The notes beneath the pieces are model-generated. The model worked only from the letters and a program-made list of their open reading frames with translations, was not told the DNA's origin and ran no database searches. Source: Phycisphaerales bacterium (GTDB lineage: Bacteria; Planctomycetota; Phycisphaerae; Phycisphaerales; UBA1924). Taken from it: a DNA stretch of 64,000 nt. The stretch is taken from NCBI GenBank assembly GCA_019744815.1, contig JAIEUA010000011.1, positions 372,001 to 436,000 on the forward strand, written 5' to 3'. Below, in pieces: positions 1-8,427 of the stretch. The position numbers and the translations under genes were made by a program. Numbering within the stretch: the stretch's first letter is position 1; each line of letters begins with the position of its first letter.

Positions 1-67
1 GTATAACTCGGGGCAGACGTGACACAAGGGAAAATTCTGAGCTCGCCCCGCACGGGTCCCAGCGTCG

Positions 68-472
68 CTAGCCCCGGTTCGGAGCCCCGCACGCCGAGCA
101 GTTTGTGCGCGTCAACTCTCCGCGAACGCCGCAGTACGCGCACGCCGCGATGTCGGCCGCCGCAGGTCTGACGGCCCCGGGAGCCTTGATCTCTCCTCCA
201 CGCTCCAAAGGTGGTGGCGACTTCCGCCCAAAGAGAATCCCCAAGATCCCGCTGCCGATCACCAGCGTCCCCAACACAGCCATCAGCAGCGGCACAAGCC
301 CGAAAACGCCCGGCACAACGCCCGCCGCGAGCCGTGATATCCCGATCGTCACCGTCAACCACAACACCAGAAAAACGCTCATCACCACCGCGCCGAACAC
401 CCGCCCCGCACCCGAGGCCGGCGGCGTCGGACCCTTGGCATCGCCCCACTCCGACATCCCAGGCTCGATCAT
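68..472 (-). CDS. Small membrane protein with C-terminal zinc ribbon
   Basis: Predicted protein of 134 residues that I do not recognise as a named family. Two hydrophobic segments (about residues 27-49 and 53-77) are followed by a basic stretch and a C-terminal CxxC...CxxC pair (CAYC and CSAC) that looks like a treble-clef or zinc-ribbon. I chose the start at 472 because a GGGGAG ribosome-binding site lies 6-7 nt upstream; a longer reading frame extends to 640 but its extra N-terminus is low-complexity arginine-rich sequence. The gene stands alone, with a tRNA gene upstream on the same strand. The role is unknown; small zinc-ribbon membrane proteins are common in this phylum. Confidence 0.6.
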   Translation of the reverse strand: MIEPGMSEWGDAKGPTPPASGAGRVFGAVVMSVFLVLWLTVTIGISRLAAGVVPGVFGLVPLLMAVLGTLVIGSGILGILFGRKSPPPLERGGEIKAPGAVRPAAADIAACAYCGVRGELTRTNCSACGAPNRG

Positions 473-541
473 GCGTCGGCTCCCCATGCGATCCGCGGCA
501 CCACCCCTGCAGGGTACTGGGAACCCGCGGGATCGCGTTCT

Positions 542-574
542 ATCGCCCGGCCATCGCCCGGCCATAGCACGGCC
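542..574. repeat. Three tandem copies of an 11-bp unit
   Basis: The unit ATCGCCCGGCC occurs twice perfectly at 542-552 and 553-563, and a third time with two mismatches at 564-574. It lies in the non-coding gap between the tRNA and the zinc-ribbon gene. No function is evident. The rest of the gap 473-685 shows nothing else I can support. Confidence 0.6.
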
Positions 575-685
575 CCACAGCGCCACCAGATGCCCATGCC
601 GATAGACACCGTGCCACCTCGGGCCACGGATTGCTCGCACTTGGATGGAAGGAATCGATCGAGTCGGGACGGACCGCGATCAAAA

Positions 686-766
686 AGGCCGGGGTGGGAT
701 TCGAACCCACGAAGCTTGCGCAACGGATTTGCAATCCGCTCCATTTGTCCACTCTGGCACCCGGCC
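686..766 (-). tRNA. tRNA-Cys (GCA), long variable region
   Basis: Read on the minus strand, a 7-bp acceptor stem (GGCCGGG with CCCGGCC), a D-arm with CCA/TGG pairing, an anticodon arm with loop TTGCAAA (anticodon GCA), and a T-arm with loop TTCGAAT all fold correctly. The discriminator base is U, the known identity base for cysteinyl-tRNA synthetase. CCA is not encoded. The variable region is 12 nt (TGCGCAAGCTTC) rather than the usual 4-5, giving 81 nt in total. It can form a two-pair stem capped by GCAA. Confidence 0.93.
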
Positions 767-877
767 GAGCGTGGACCGACAGGGTAGCACGCACCCGACC
801 TCCGCGGCGGAAAGGCCATGCCGCCGTGTTCCGTCATTGAACATCCCTGTCTTCGTCCACGGAGTAGGCTTTCGCCG

Positions 878-1879
878 ATGTTCAAGGTCATGGCCTCTCG
901 CCCCCAAGTCACCGGCCTCCCCCTCCTCGCGGCACTCGCGCTCGCGTGCCCGTTCGCCCTGGGGGCCGACGACCCGCCGCGACGCGACGCCGATGCCGTC
1001 TACCCCAGCGGCACTCCGGCGAAGCCGGGCGAGAAACCCAGCGAATCGCCCGCCGGCACGAAGCCCGCGCCCACCGCCTCGATCCCCGGGCTCACCAGCG
1101 AGACCTTTAGCGTTCCGCCCGGACGCTACTTCGCCGAGGGCACCTTCCTCGTCCGCCGCACCGGCACCCTCCGGGTCCTAAAGAACGGCGACGTGCTCTT
1201 CATCCCCGACAAGCCCGCCCGCCGAGACTCCCGCCGTCGCGGCGAACGCCCGATGATTCTCCTCCCCTGCCAGACTCTCGCCGCGCTGCAGTCGAGCGTG
1301 AACGGCGCTCCCGATCCGCTGCAAGCCCGCGTGGAAGTCTCCGGTCAGCTCTTTGTCTATCGCGATCGCCAGCAGCTGCTCCCCACGGTCTTTACCGCGC
1401 TGCCGACCCCGCCCGATGCCAAAGCCCCTCCCAAGACCGGCGCGGCTGAAGATCCCGAGAACGCCACCGCCGTCCAGCCCACGGACGATCCCGAAGTCTC
1501 GGACATGATCACGCAGCTCGAGAACCGCCGAGGCGAAGTACGGTCGCTTCCCAAGACCGGTGCCGCAGAACCGGACGAGAAAGCCGCCAAGACCCTAGTG
1601 CCCGAAGGGACCATTCTCACCGACCGCCGAGGCCGCCTCACCAAGGTCAAGAACATGCTCGCCATCGCTTTCGATGGCGATCCCAACACCGCCGCCGATC
1701 CCGCAATGGTCATCCTTCCCTCCCGCGCCCTCGAGCGACTCGAGGCCGCGATGGGCCCCACCCCCGACGGCGTGGTCATCGTCCTCACCGGACGCGTCTA
1801 CTCGTATCGCAATCAGAACTACATCCTGCCCCTGCTCGCCCAGATCGAAGCCGACGGCCAGCTCAAGCCGATGCAGTAG
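878..1879 (+). CDS. Secreted protein with internally duplicated domain
   Basis: The product has 333 residues and begins with a signal peptide (hydrophobic stretch about residues 13-29, likely cut after FALGA). After a proline-rich linker it carries two copies of the same roughly 85-residue module, at about residues 85-175 and 241-324. Each copy runs EGT..L..R.G.L..VKN, then a (I/V)(L/I)LP segment followed by L..L, then V.V.L/SG..Y.YR and a closing LLP/ILP. A second proline/acid-rich linker with a repeated PKTGAAE motif joins them. I do not recognise the family. The start at 878 is chosen because it opens the signal peptide; the frame is open from 818. A downstream membrane-protein gene on the same strand may be co-transcribed. 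Confidence 0.75.
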   Translation: MFKVMASRPQVTGLPLLAALALACPFALGADDPPRRDADAVYPSGTPAKPGEKPSESPAGTKPAPTASIPGLTSETFSVPPGRYFAEGTFLVRRTGTLRVLKNGDVLFIPDKPARRDSRRRGERPMILLPCQTLAALQSSVNGAPDPLQARVEVSGQLFVYRDRQQLLPTVFTALPTPPDAKAPPKTGAAEDPENATAVQPTDDPEVSDMITQLENRRGEVRSLPKTGAAEPDEKAAKTLVPEGTILTDRRGRLTKVKNMLAIAFDGDPNTAADPAMVILPSRALERLEAAMGPTPDGVVIVLTGRVYSYRNQNYILPLLAQIEADGQLKPMQ

Positions 1880-1937
1880 CCCGCCCGCGCGGCACCCGCG
1901 CCCCGAAACACGTTCGCAGCTCCGGAGGGATGGGTTG

Positions 1938-2306
1938 ATGATCGGCGAATCACTGCGCTCCCTGCTCCACTCCTCCGCGCCGCTCGCGCCCGCGTGGCTC
2001 CTCTCATCCGACCGCGGCTCCGTGGGCCGAGGCTTCGCGCTGCTCATGTTCCTTCTGCTGGGCACCATCGTCGTGCTCGCGGTGGTGGTCCTCTTCCTGC
2101 AGTCCCGCCGCCGGGCACACCTCCGCAACCTCGCCGAGGACACCAAGCGTCGTCGCAGCGAGGACCCCTGGAAGGTGAGCGCGGACCGCACCGAAGCACC
2201 CAGCGCCGACGAGCTCTACCGCGCCAGCGGCTTCGACAAAGACGACACCCGCATCGAAGACTCGCCCCAAGATCCGGACCGCAATCCCGACGAGCCCCGA
2301 GCGTGA
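1938..2306 (+). CDS. Single-pass membrane protein, function unknown
   Basis: Product of 122 residues with one strong transmembrane helix (about residues 37-59), followed by an arginine-rich stop-transfer segment and a highly charged, acidic/proline C-terminal tail predicted to be cytoplasmic. The start is supported by GGAGG at 1924-1928, about 9 nt before ATG. The gene follows the duplicated-domain protein by 58 nt, so the two may form a unit. The stop codon lies inside the left arm of a long inverted repeat (2289-2363), so the C-terminal residues DEPRA are encoded by the palindrome. I do not recognise a family. Confidence 0.6.
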   Translation: MIGESLRSLLHSSAPLAPAWLLSSDRGSVGRGFALLMFLLLGTIVVLAVVVLFLQSRRRAHLRNLAEDTKRRRSEDPWKVSADRTEAPSADELYRASGFDKDDTRIEDSPQDPDRNPDEPRA

Positions 2307-2363
2307 TCGAGTGGGTTGATCCGGGCACTCGGCGGACCCACTCGCTCACGCTCGGGGCTCGTC
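2289..2363. terminator. Long inverted repeat over a stop codon, possible terminator
   Basis: An 18-bp perfect inverted repeat (2289-2306 with 2346-2363) continues, after one mismatch, into a further 9 bp (2308-2316 with 2336-2344), leaving a 19-nt loop. No T-tract follows on either strand, so this is not a textbook intrinsic terminator. It could still stall RNA polymerase or stabilise the 3' end of the upstream mRNA. It spans the end of the small membrane-protein gene. Confidence 0.6.
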
Positions 2364-2433
2364 AAGACCAGCTCCCATCCGCTTCCGGTGCATCGCCAGA
2401 GGTACGACGAAATCCGACCGCGAACAATCCGCC

Positions 2434-3201
2434 GTGACGCCTCCTCATCCCGCCATCTCAGCCCTGATCACCGGCGGCACCCGCCGCGTCGGTCTGGCCA
2501 TCGCGCGGGCGTTCGCGAATCACCGCCGCGGCTCGCACCTGATCCTCACCACGAGGGAAGTCGGGCCCGACGCAAACTCCGCGAAGCGAGAGCTGGAATC
2601 GCTCGGCGCCACGGTCGCGATCGAGCGGCTCGACCCCGGCGATCTGACCGCGGTCGAGGCCTTTACCCAGAGCCTGGGGCGTTCCCAAAGCTCGCTCGAC
2701 GCGCTGGTGCTCAACGCCTCCAGCTACGACGAGACGCCGCTCGACGAGATTCGGGCCGCGGATCTGGATCGCCACATGCGGGTCAACGCCTTCGGCCCCG
2801 CCCTGCTTGCCCGAGGACTCTCGAGCCTGCTCGCGAAATCAACCTATTCGCACGGCGCTGGCATCGTCGCCATGGCCGACATGCACGTCCTGGGCCGCCC
2901 CCGCAAAAATCTCCTCGCCTACTCCATGTCCAAGGCCGCGCTTGTCGAAGCCGTCCGCACCCTCGCCCGCGAGCTCGCGCCCCGCGTCCGCGTCAACGCG
3001 GTCGCACCGGGCGTGATCGAGTGGCCAACCTCCGGACCGGATGCTGATCCCGACTTCCAAGCCGCGTATCTCAAGCGTGTGCCGCTCTCGCGGGCCGGCT
3101 CCGCCGCCGACGCCGCGGAAGCCGTCCGCTGGCTCGCCCTCGACGCGTCGTACACCACCGGGGAAATCCTCCGTGTCGACGGCGGGCGCTGGCTGGCCTG
3201 A
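2434..3201 (+). CDS. Short-chain reductase, pteridine-reductase-like
   Basis: A 255-residue NAD(P)H-dependent short-chain dehydrogenase/reductase. The nucleotide-binding glycine motif reads TGGTRRVG (residues 13-20), the NAS motif is at 94-96, the catalytic pair is Tyr163 and Lys167 in YSMSK, and VAPGVI lies near 190. The usual catalytic Ser is replaced by Asp149, a substitution typical of the PTR1/FolM pteridine-reductase branch, and the TRRVG glycine loop is also typical of it. That suggests a pterin or dihydrofolate substrate, but the assignment is by motif only; a generic 3-oxoacyl reductase is the alternative. Translation starts at GTG. The gene sits 48 nt before the ABC exporter permease. 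Confidence 0.8.
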   Translation: MTPPHPAISALITGGTRRVGLAIARAFANHRRGSHLILTTREVGPDANSAKRELESLGATVAIERLDPGDLTAVEAFTQSLGRSQSSLDALVLNASSYDETPLDEIRAADLDRHMRVNAFGPALLARGLSSLLAKSTYSHGAGIVAMADMHVLGRPRKNLLAYSMSKAALVEAVRTLARELAPRVRVNAVAPGVIEWPTSGPDADPDFQAAYLKRVPLSRAGSAADAAEAVRWLALDASYTTGEILRVDGGRWLA

Positions 3202-3249
3202 GCGCCCAACCTCATCTCCTACCCTCACCGGCCTCCCACCACTCTCACC

Positions 3250-4809
3250 GTGTACCAGTTCCTCCTCACCCATCGCTACCTCACCAGCAAAGTCATGCCG
3301 CTCCTGGCGGCACTCGCCGTCGCGCTCTGCACCGCGATGGTGATCATCGTCTGGTCCGTCATGGGCGGCTTTCTGGTCATGCTCATCAACTCGGGGCGCA
3401 CCCTCGTCGGTGACGTAACCATCTCCTGGCCCATCACCGGCTTCGCCCACTACGAGGAACTCATTAAGCGACTCGAGGCCGACCCCGACGTCGCCGCCGC
3501 CACGCCCACCATCGAGACCTACGGCCTCATCGGCCTCCCCGACGGTCGCACCGAGACGGTGCAGATCAAGGGCGTCGACGGCCCCTCATACACCAAGGTC
3601 ACCGGCTTCGCCGACACGCTCTACTGGAAGCCCATCGATACGCCGCATCCCAAAGACAAGTACAAGGACGATCCCCGCCTCCAGAACCACAAGCTCTGGG
3701 AGTTCTGCTTCGAGGGCGGCAAGAACCTCGTCCGCTACGAGAAGCCCGAGCGCGGCAACGTCGCCGTCGAACGCCCGGCTGTCGTCCTCGGCGTCTCGGT
3801 CAGCGGCTTCAACATCCGCGAGCAATGGGGCTTCTACCCGGGCCAGGCCCGCGCCCGCCAGCCCGACGGCACCACCAAGCCGGTCAACACCATCCTCCCC
3901 GTCGATGGCAGCGTGACCATCAACGTCCTGCCGATGGACACCAAGGGCCGCGCCGTCGACATGGTCGCCCGCACGTTCCCCGTCGCCAACGAGTTCCACT
4001 CCGGTCTCTACGAGATCGACCACAAGACCGTCTTCGTCCAGCTCGACGCGCTCCAGAACATGCTGAAGATGAATCGCGCCACCAGGGTCGCGACCGACAG
4101 CGTCGTCACCACCAACGCCAAGGGTGAAGAAACCTTTGCCACGCCCACCGTTCTGGGCGAAGACCCCGCCCGCGTCACCAACGTCCTCGTCCGCGGAAAG
4201 ACCCAGTCCTTCGAATCCAAAGCGGCAGACGCCCTCGCCGACAAGGTCGCCGGCATCTACCGCCAGTTCGCCAAGGACTTCGAGGGACAGGTTCCCAGTT
4301 CCACCTCCATCCGCATCCTCACCTGGGAAGATCAGAACCGCACCATGATCAACGCCGTCCGCAAGGAAACGGCGCTGGTGCTCTTCATCTTCTCGTTCGT
4401 CTCGATGACCGCGGTCTTCCTCGTGCTCGCGATCTTCTGGGCCATGGTGAGCGAGAAGACCAAGGACATCGGCATCCTGCGTGCGATCGGTGCGAGCCGC
4501 AAGGGCGTCGCGGGTACATGGCTGCTCTACGGGGCCGCGATCGGACTGCTCGGCGCAGTCGTCGGCTTTGCGATCGCCTACGGCGTGGTGACCAACATCA
4601 ACGCGATCCACGAATGGCTGGGCGAGAAACTCGGCCTCTACATTTGGGACCCGAAAATCTACTACTTCTCACGCATCCCCAGCGATCTCAACGCCACCCA
4701 CGTCACCATCGTCCTCGCCGGCGGCGTGCTGGCGAGCTGCGTCGGCGCGCTCTGGCCCGCACTCCGCGCCGCCCGCATGAGCCCGGTCCGCGCCCTTCGG
4801 TTTGAGTAG
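3250..4809 (+). CDS. LolC/LolE-like ABC transporter permease
   Basis: A 519-residue permease of the MacB/FtsX/LolC type: one N-terminal transmembrane helix (about residues 14-40), a large extracytoplasmic domain (about 41-370), then three C-terminal helices (about 372-400, 422-452, 485-510) and the family ending LRAARMSPVRALRFE. The extracytoplasmic domain is the part that would receive a lipoprotein or other substrate. The next gene, 2 nt downstream, encodes the matching ATPase, so the two form an exporter. In proteobacteria this pair releases lipoproteins from the inner membrane; that role is an inference here. Start is GTG without a clear ribosome-binding site. Confidence 0.85.
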   Translation: MYQFLLTHRYLTSKVMPLLAALAVALCTAMVIIVWSVMGGFLVMLINSGRTLVGDVTISWPITGFAHYEELIKRLEADPDVAAATPTIETYGLIGLPDGRTETVQIKGVDGPSYTKVTGFADTLYWKPIDTPHPKDKYKDDPRLQNHKLWEFCFEGGKNLVRYEKPERGNVAVERPAVVLGVSVSGFNIREQWGFYPGQARARQPDGTTKPVNTILPVDGSVTINVLPMDTKGRAVDMVARTFPVANEFHSGLYEIDHKTVFVQLDALQNMLKMNRATRVATDSVVTTNAKGEETFATPTVLGEDPARVTNVLVRGKTQSFESKAADALADKVAGIYRQFAKDFEGQVPSSTSIRILTWEDQNRTMINAVRKETALVLFIFSFVSMTAVFLVLAIFWAMVSEKTKDIGILRAIGASRKGVAGTWLLYGAAIGLLGAVVGFAIAYGVVTNINAIHEWLGEKLGLYIWDPKIYYFSRIPSDLNATHVTIVLAGGVLASCVGALWPALRAARMSPVRALRFE

Positions 4810-4811
4810 AC

Positions 4812-5543
4812 ATGACCGCCGCCGCCAACAACTCCGCCGTCCTCCGCGCGACCAACGTCCGCAAGACCTATCAGTTGGGCCGTCTGCGCGTCCCGGTCCT
4901 GCGAGGCGTGAACATCGATGTCCGCCGCGGCGAGTTCGTGGCCATCCTCGGCGCCTCGGGCTCGGGCAAGTCCACGCTGCTGCACTTGCTCGGCGGTCTC
5001 GACGCCGCGGACAAGGCGACGACCGACACCGGCCCCGCTTCCATCGAGTTCGAGGGCAGCGATCTCATTCGGTTCTCGACCGGTCGGCTCGATGAGTATC
5101 GCCGCCGTCGGGTTGGGTTCGTCTTCCAGTTCTACCACCTGCTGCCCGAACTCACCGTCCTCCAGAATGTCACCATCGCCGCCATGACCGCGATGGGCAA
5201 GCTCGAGTACTGGTCGAAGCGAGGCGAAGTCCGGGCCCACGCCTCCGCACTGCTCGAACGCGTCGGCCTCGGGCACCGCCTGCAGCACCGCCCCGCCGAG
5301 CTCTCCGGCGGCGAACGCCAACGCGTCGCCATCGCCCGCGCCCTGGTCAACAAGCCCGACCTCCTGCTCGCCGACGAGCCAACCGGCAACCTCGACCGCG
5401 TCACCGGGGCCTCGATCCTCGACCTCTTCACCGACCTGCACAAGGGCGGCCAGACCATGGTCGTGGTCACCCACGACGAGGCCACCGCGGCCCGTGCCGA
5501 TCGCGTCGTCCGTCTGGTCGACGGCTCGGTCGTCGCCGCCTGA
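4812..5543 (+). CDS. LolD-like ABC transporter ATPase
   Basis: The 243-residue ATPase has a Walker A motif GASGSGKS (residues 47-54), a Q-loop in VFQFYHLLPE, the signature LSGGERQR, Walker B LLLADEPTGNLD and the switch histidine in VVVTHDE. This set is typical of the MacB/LolD branch. A roughly 12-residue insertion with DKATTDTG lies between Walker A and the Q-loop, slightly longer than in E. coli LolD. The gene starts 2 nt after the permease stop codon, and the products should form a single inner-membrane exporter. The 172-nt gap after it shows nothing notable. Confidence 0.88.
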   Translation: MTAAANNSAVLRATNVRKTYQLGRLRVPVLRGVNIDVRRGEFVAILGASGSGKSTLLHLLGGLDAADKATTDTGPASIEFEGSDLIRFSTGRLDEYRRRRVGFVFQFYHLLPELTVLQNVTIAAMTAMGKLEYWSKRGEVRAHASALLERVGLGHRLQHRPAELSGGERQRVAIARALVNKPDLLLADEPTGNLDRVTGASILDLFTDLHKGGQTMVVVTHDEATAARADRVVRLVDGSVVAA

Positions 5544-5715
5544 ACCGCAATCCAGCACGTGGCATCCGAGGTCGGGATCCACCTCCCACGCGAGCAAAGA
5601 GCGCGTTCAGCTTCTGTCAGCCCCGGCCGACCGGGCTACCCTTCACCGCGAGGCTAGCAACCGCAAACCGCTACACTGTTCCCCGAGTACGTTTCCCCGG
5701 GACCGCCACGGCCGC

Positions 5716-6603
5716 ATGCCCAAAACCGCCGACGCCATCTCCCGCTCCGACTCCCTCACCGCCGACGCGACTCGCTCGCTGGTGAACGTGTCGGCACCGC
5801 CGCACAGTTACCTCAAGCGCGATATCACGATCCCCGGCGCCCACGGCGACGTGCCCGCCACCGTCATCGATGTCGGCTCTGGCCCCACCTTCGTCTTCCT
5901 CCACGGCCTCGTCGGTCTCAACGACCACTGGGAAGACGTCGTCAAGCGCTTCTCCGCGGGCGCCCGCTGCGTCATGCTCGAGATCCCGCTGCTGGATCTC
6001 CGCGGCGATGACTGCTCCATCCAGGGCGTCTCGGCCCTCACCGCCAAGTTTCTCGACACGTACTTCGCCGGTACCGGCACGCTCCCTGTCGGTATCGTCG
6101 GAAACTCCTTCGGCGGGCACGTCGCGCTCCGCCTCGCCATCGAGCGGCCGGATCTGGTCCGCGCTCTGGTTCTTGCCGGCGCGTCGGGGCTCATCGAGAA
6201 GTCGATGGTCGCCGATGTGCAGATCCGCCCCAGCCGCGAGTGGCTGAGCCGCAAGATCGGCGAGCTGTTCTTCGACAAGAAGTTCATGCGCGACAGCGAC
6301 CTCGAGCGGGCGTACGCGGCACTCTCGTCGCGTGGCGGCGCCCGGGCCATGGTCAAACTCAGCCGCTCGGCCCGTCGCAACCATCTCGGCAGCAAGCTCG
6401 GGCAGATCAAGGCCCCGACGCTGCTGATCTGGGGTCGCGAGGACATTGTGACCCCCCCGGAGGCTGCGGACGGCTTCAAGAAGTCGATCCCGAACTCCAC
6501 CCTCGTGTGGTTCGATCGCTGCGGCCACGCCCCGATGATCGAGTGCCCCGAACAGTTCGCCGACGCGATGACGCACTTCGCGGCGGGCGTCACCAAGCCC
6601 TAA
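5716..6603 (+). CDS. Alpha/beta hydrolase
   Basis: A 295-residue alpha/beta-fold hydrolase with the HGLVG oxyanion motif (residues 63-67), the nucleophile elbow GNSFGG (Ser131), a charge-relay Asp243 in WGREDIVTP and His271 in CGHAPMIE. A short cap domain lies between about 160 and 225. There is no signal peptide, so it is probably cytoplasmic. The start at 5716 is the first ATG before conserved sequence; the frame is open further upstream but the extra part is not protein-like. It precedes the GH3-family gene by 16 nt and is likely co-transcribed with it, which raises the possibility that the pair makes and hydrolyses the same conjugate. The substrate is unknown. Confidence 0.85.
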   Translation: MPKTADAISRSDSLTADATRSLVNVSAPPHSYLKRDITIPGAHGDVPATVIDVGSGPTFVFLHGLVGLNDHWEDVVKRFSAGARCVMLEIPLLDLRGDDCSIQGVSALTAKFLDTYFAGTGTLPVGIVGNSFGGHVALRLAIERPDLVRALVLAGASGLIEKSMVADVQIRPSREWLSRKIGELFFDKKFMRDSDLERAYAALSSRGGARAMVKLSRSARRNHLGSKLGQIKAPTLLIWGREDIVTPPEAADGFKKSIPNSTLVWFDRCGHAPMIECPEQFADAMTHFAAGVTKP

Positions 6604-6619
6604 ACACCGGCGAGCCGTC

Positions 6620-8401
6620 ATGGGCACGGGAAGCACACACAACCCGATTCAGTTGCCGCCGAACCTGCCCGCGGGCCCGTCGCGATTCTCCGGCTCGGGC
6701 TCGTGGACCTCGCTCGTGGGCTTCGGTCTGCAGAAGTACGTCGCCGGCCGCGCCCGCAAGCTCGCTGACACGGGATACTGGAAGCGTCACTCCGCGAAGA
6801 TCCAGATCGACACGCTCCGCTCGCTGCTCTCCCGCGCCGCCCAGACAAAGTTCGGCCGCGAGCACGGCTTCGCCGCGATCGCCCGCTGCTCCGACCGCGA
6901 GATCGTCGCCGCGTATCGCAAGGCGCTCCCCGTCCGCGACTGGTACGCCTTCAAGGACGACATCGCCCGCATGCGTGAGGGCGCCGAGCCCGACATCCTC
7001 TGGCCCGGGCTCGTCCAGGACTTCGCCCAGACCAGCGGCACCACCGCCGGCGACAAGTTCATCCCCGTCAGCCAGGCGATGATGAAGTCCAATTTCCGCG
7101 CCTCGCTCGACATCTTCGCCAACCTGATCAACCAGGGCGTCAGCCTCTCGAACCTGCTCTCGGGCCGTTGCCTCTTCCTCGGCGGTTCCTCGAACCTCGA
7201 CACCAGCGAGAAGGGCATCCGCACGGGCGACCTCTCCGGCATCGTCACGCCGCTGATCAAGTGGCCGATCTCGACGATCTATCTGCCCGGCCCTGAGGTC
7301 GCGCTGATGAGCCACTGGCCCAGCAAGATCGAGGCGATGGCCCGGCGCTGCATCAACGAGGACGTCCGCATGATCAGCGGCATGCCTTCGTGGGGCATGG
7401 TGCTCGCCGAGCGGCTCATCGCCCTCGCCAACGAACGCGGCATCACCAGCCGCATCCCCGGCGAGGACGGAGCCAAGATCACGACGCTCCGTCAGGTCTG
7501 GCCCAATCTCTCCGTGTTCGTCCACGGCGGCGTCCGTTACCAGCCCTTTGACCCCCGCGTCCGCCAGATCTACTCCGGCTCGCCCGACGGCGCCGACATC
7601 CCGACCCGCTTTGAACTCTACCCCGCCAGCGAAGCCTTCATCGCCATGCAGGACGCGGCCAACCCCAAGAACGCCAAGGCCGGCACCACCCACCCCTCGC
7701 TCCGCCTCAACGTTGATCTTGACAACTTCTTCGAGTTCGTGCCGCTCGAGCGGATCAACGATCCGAATCCCGAAGCCTTCACCGCCGATCGCGTCGAGAA
7801 GGGTGTTCGCTACTGCGTCATACTCACCACCTGCGCCGGCCTATGGCGGTACAACATCGGCGACGTCGTGGAGTTCGACTCCGCCTGCGACACACTCGAA
7901 GGCTCCCGCGGTAGCGAAGTGGTGCCCGGCCCCGCTCGCATCCGGATCGTCGGCCGCCACCGCCACTTCGTGAACGCCTTCGGCGAGAACCTCATCGTCG
8001 AGCACATCGAGAACGCCGTCGCCAAGGCCGCGGCAACCGCGGGCCTGCTGGTTGGCGAGTTCACCGCCGCCCCGGTCTATCCCGGCACCGACGCCGCGGG
8101 CTCGCCCCGCCGCGCCGGACTCGAACTCGCCATCGAGATCGAGAGCAAAGCCAGCGACGACGCCGTGCTGGCCCGCTTCCGCGACGCCTTCGACGCCGCA
8201 CTCAAAGAACAGAACGTCGACTACACCACCAAACGCACCGACGGCGTAGGCATGGCTCCCCCCACCGTCACCCCGCTCCGTCCCGGTGCGTTCCACCGCT
8301 GGCTGGATTCCCGAGGCAAGCTGGGTGGCCAGCACAAGTGCCCGCGCTGCGCGAACACCCGCGACACCTTGGAGCAGGTCGTTCGATCCAACCAAGCTTG
8401 A
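6620..8401 (+). CDS. GH3-family acyl-acid amido synthetase-like protein
   Basis: The product (593 residues) matches the GH3 family, the adenylating enzymes best known from plants for joining auxin or jasmonate to amino acids. The phosphate-binding motif is TSGTTAGDK (residues 138-146), followed by the family-typical block around FIPVS and a later YPASEAF region where the carboxylate and AMP are bound. Length is close to that of plant GH3 proteins. Bacterial members are known by sequence, but their substrates are mostly undefined. Adenylation of a carboxylic acid followed by amide formation is what the family predicts. The gene lies 16 nt after the alpha/beta hydrolase and converges on the DoxX-like gene. 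Confidence 0.8.
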   Translation: MGTGSTHNPIQLPPNLPAGPSRFSGSGSWTSLVGFGLQKYVAGRARKLADTGYWKRHSAKIQIDTLRSLLSRAAQTKFGREHGFAAIARCSDREIVAAYRKALPVRDWYAFKDDIARMREGAEPDILWPGLVQDFAQTSGTTAGDKFIPVSQAMMKSNFRASLDIFANLINQGVSLSNLLSGRCLFLGGSSNLDTSEKGIRTGDLSGIVTPLIKWPISTIYLPGPEVALMSHWPSKIEAMARRCINEDVRMISGMPSWGMVLAERLIALANERGITSRIPGEDGAKITTLRQVWPNLSVFVHGGVRYQPFDPRVRQIYSGSPDGADIPTRFELYPASEAFIAMQDAANPKNAKAGTTHPSLRLNVDLDNFFEFVPLERINDPNPEAFTADRVEKGVRYCVILTTCAGLWRYNIGDVVEFDSACDTLEGSRGSEVVPGPARIRIVGRHRHFVNAFGENLIVEHIENAVAKAAATAGLLVGEFTAAPVYPGTDAAGSPRRAGLELAIEIESKASDDAVLARFRDAFDAALKEQNVDYTTKRTDGVGMAPPTVTPLRPGAFHRWLDSRGKLGGQHKCPRCANTRDTLEQVVRSNQA

Positions 8402-8427
8402 ATCGCCATCGCGTCCGGTCAGCCGCG

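Noticed and set aside
1..67. Start of the window examined for a partial gene
   Set aside because: No frame with protein-like sequence or motif is visible in these bases.
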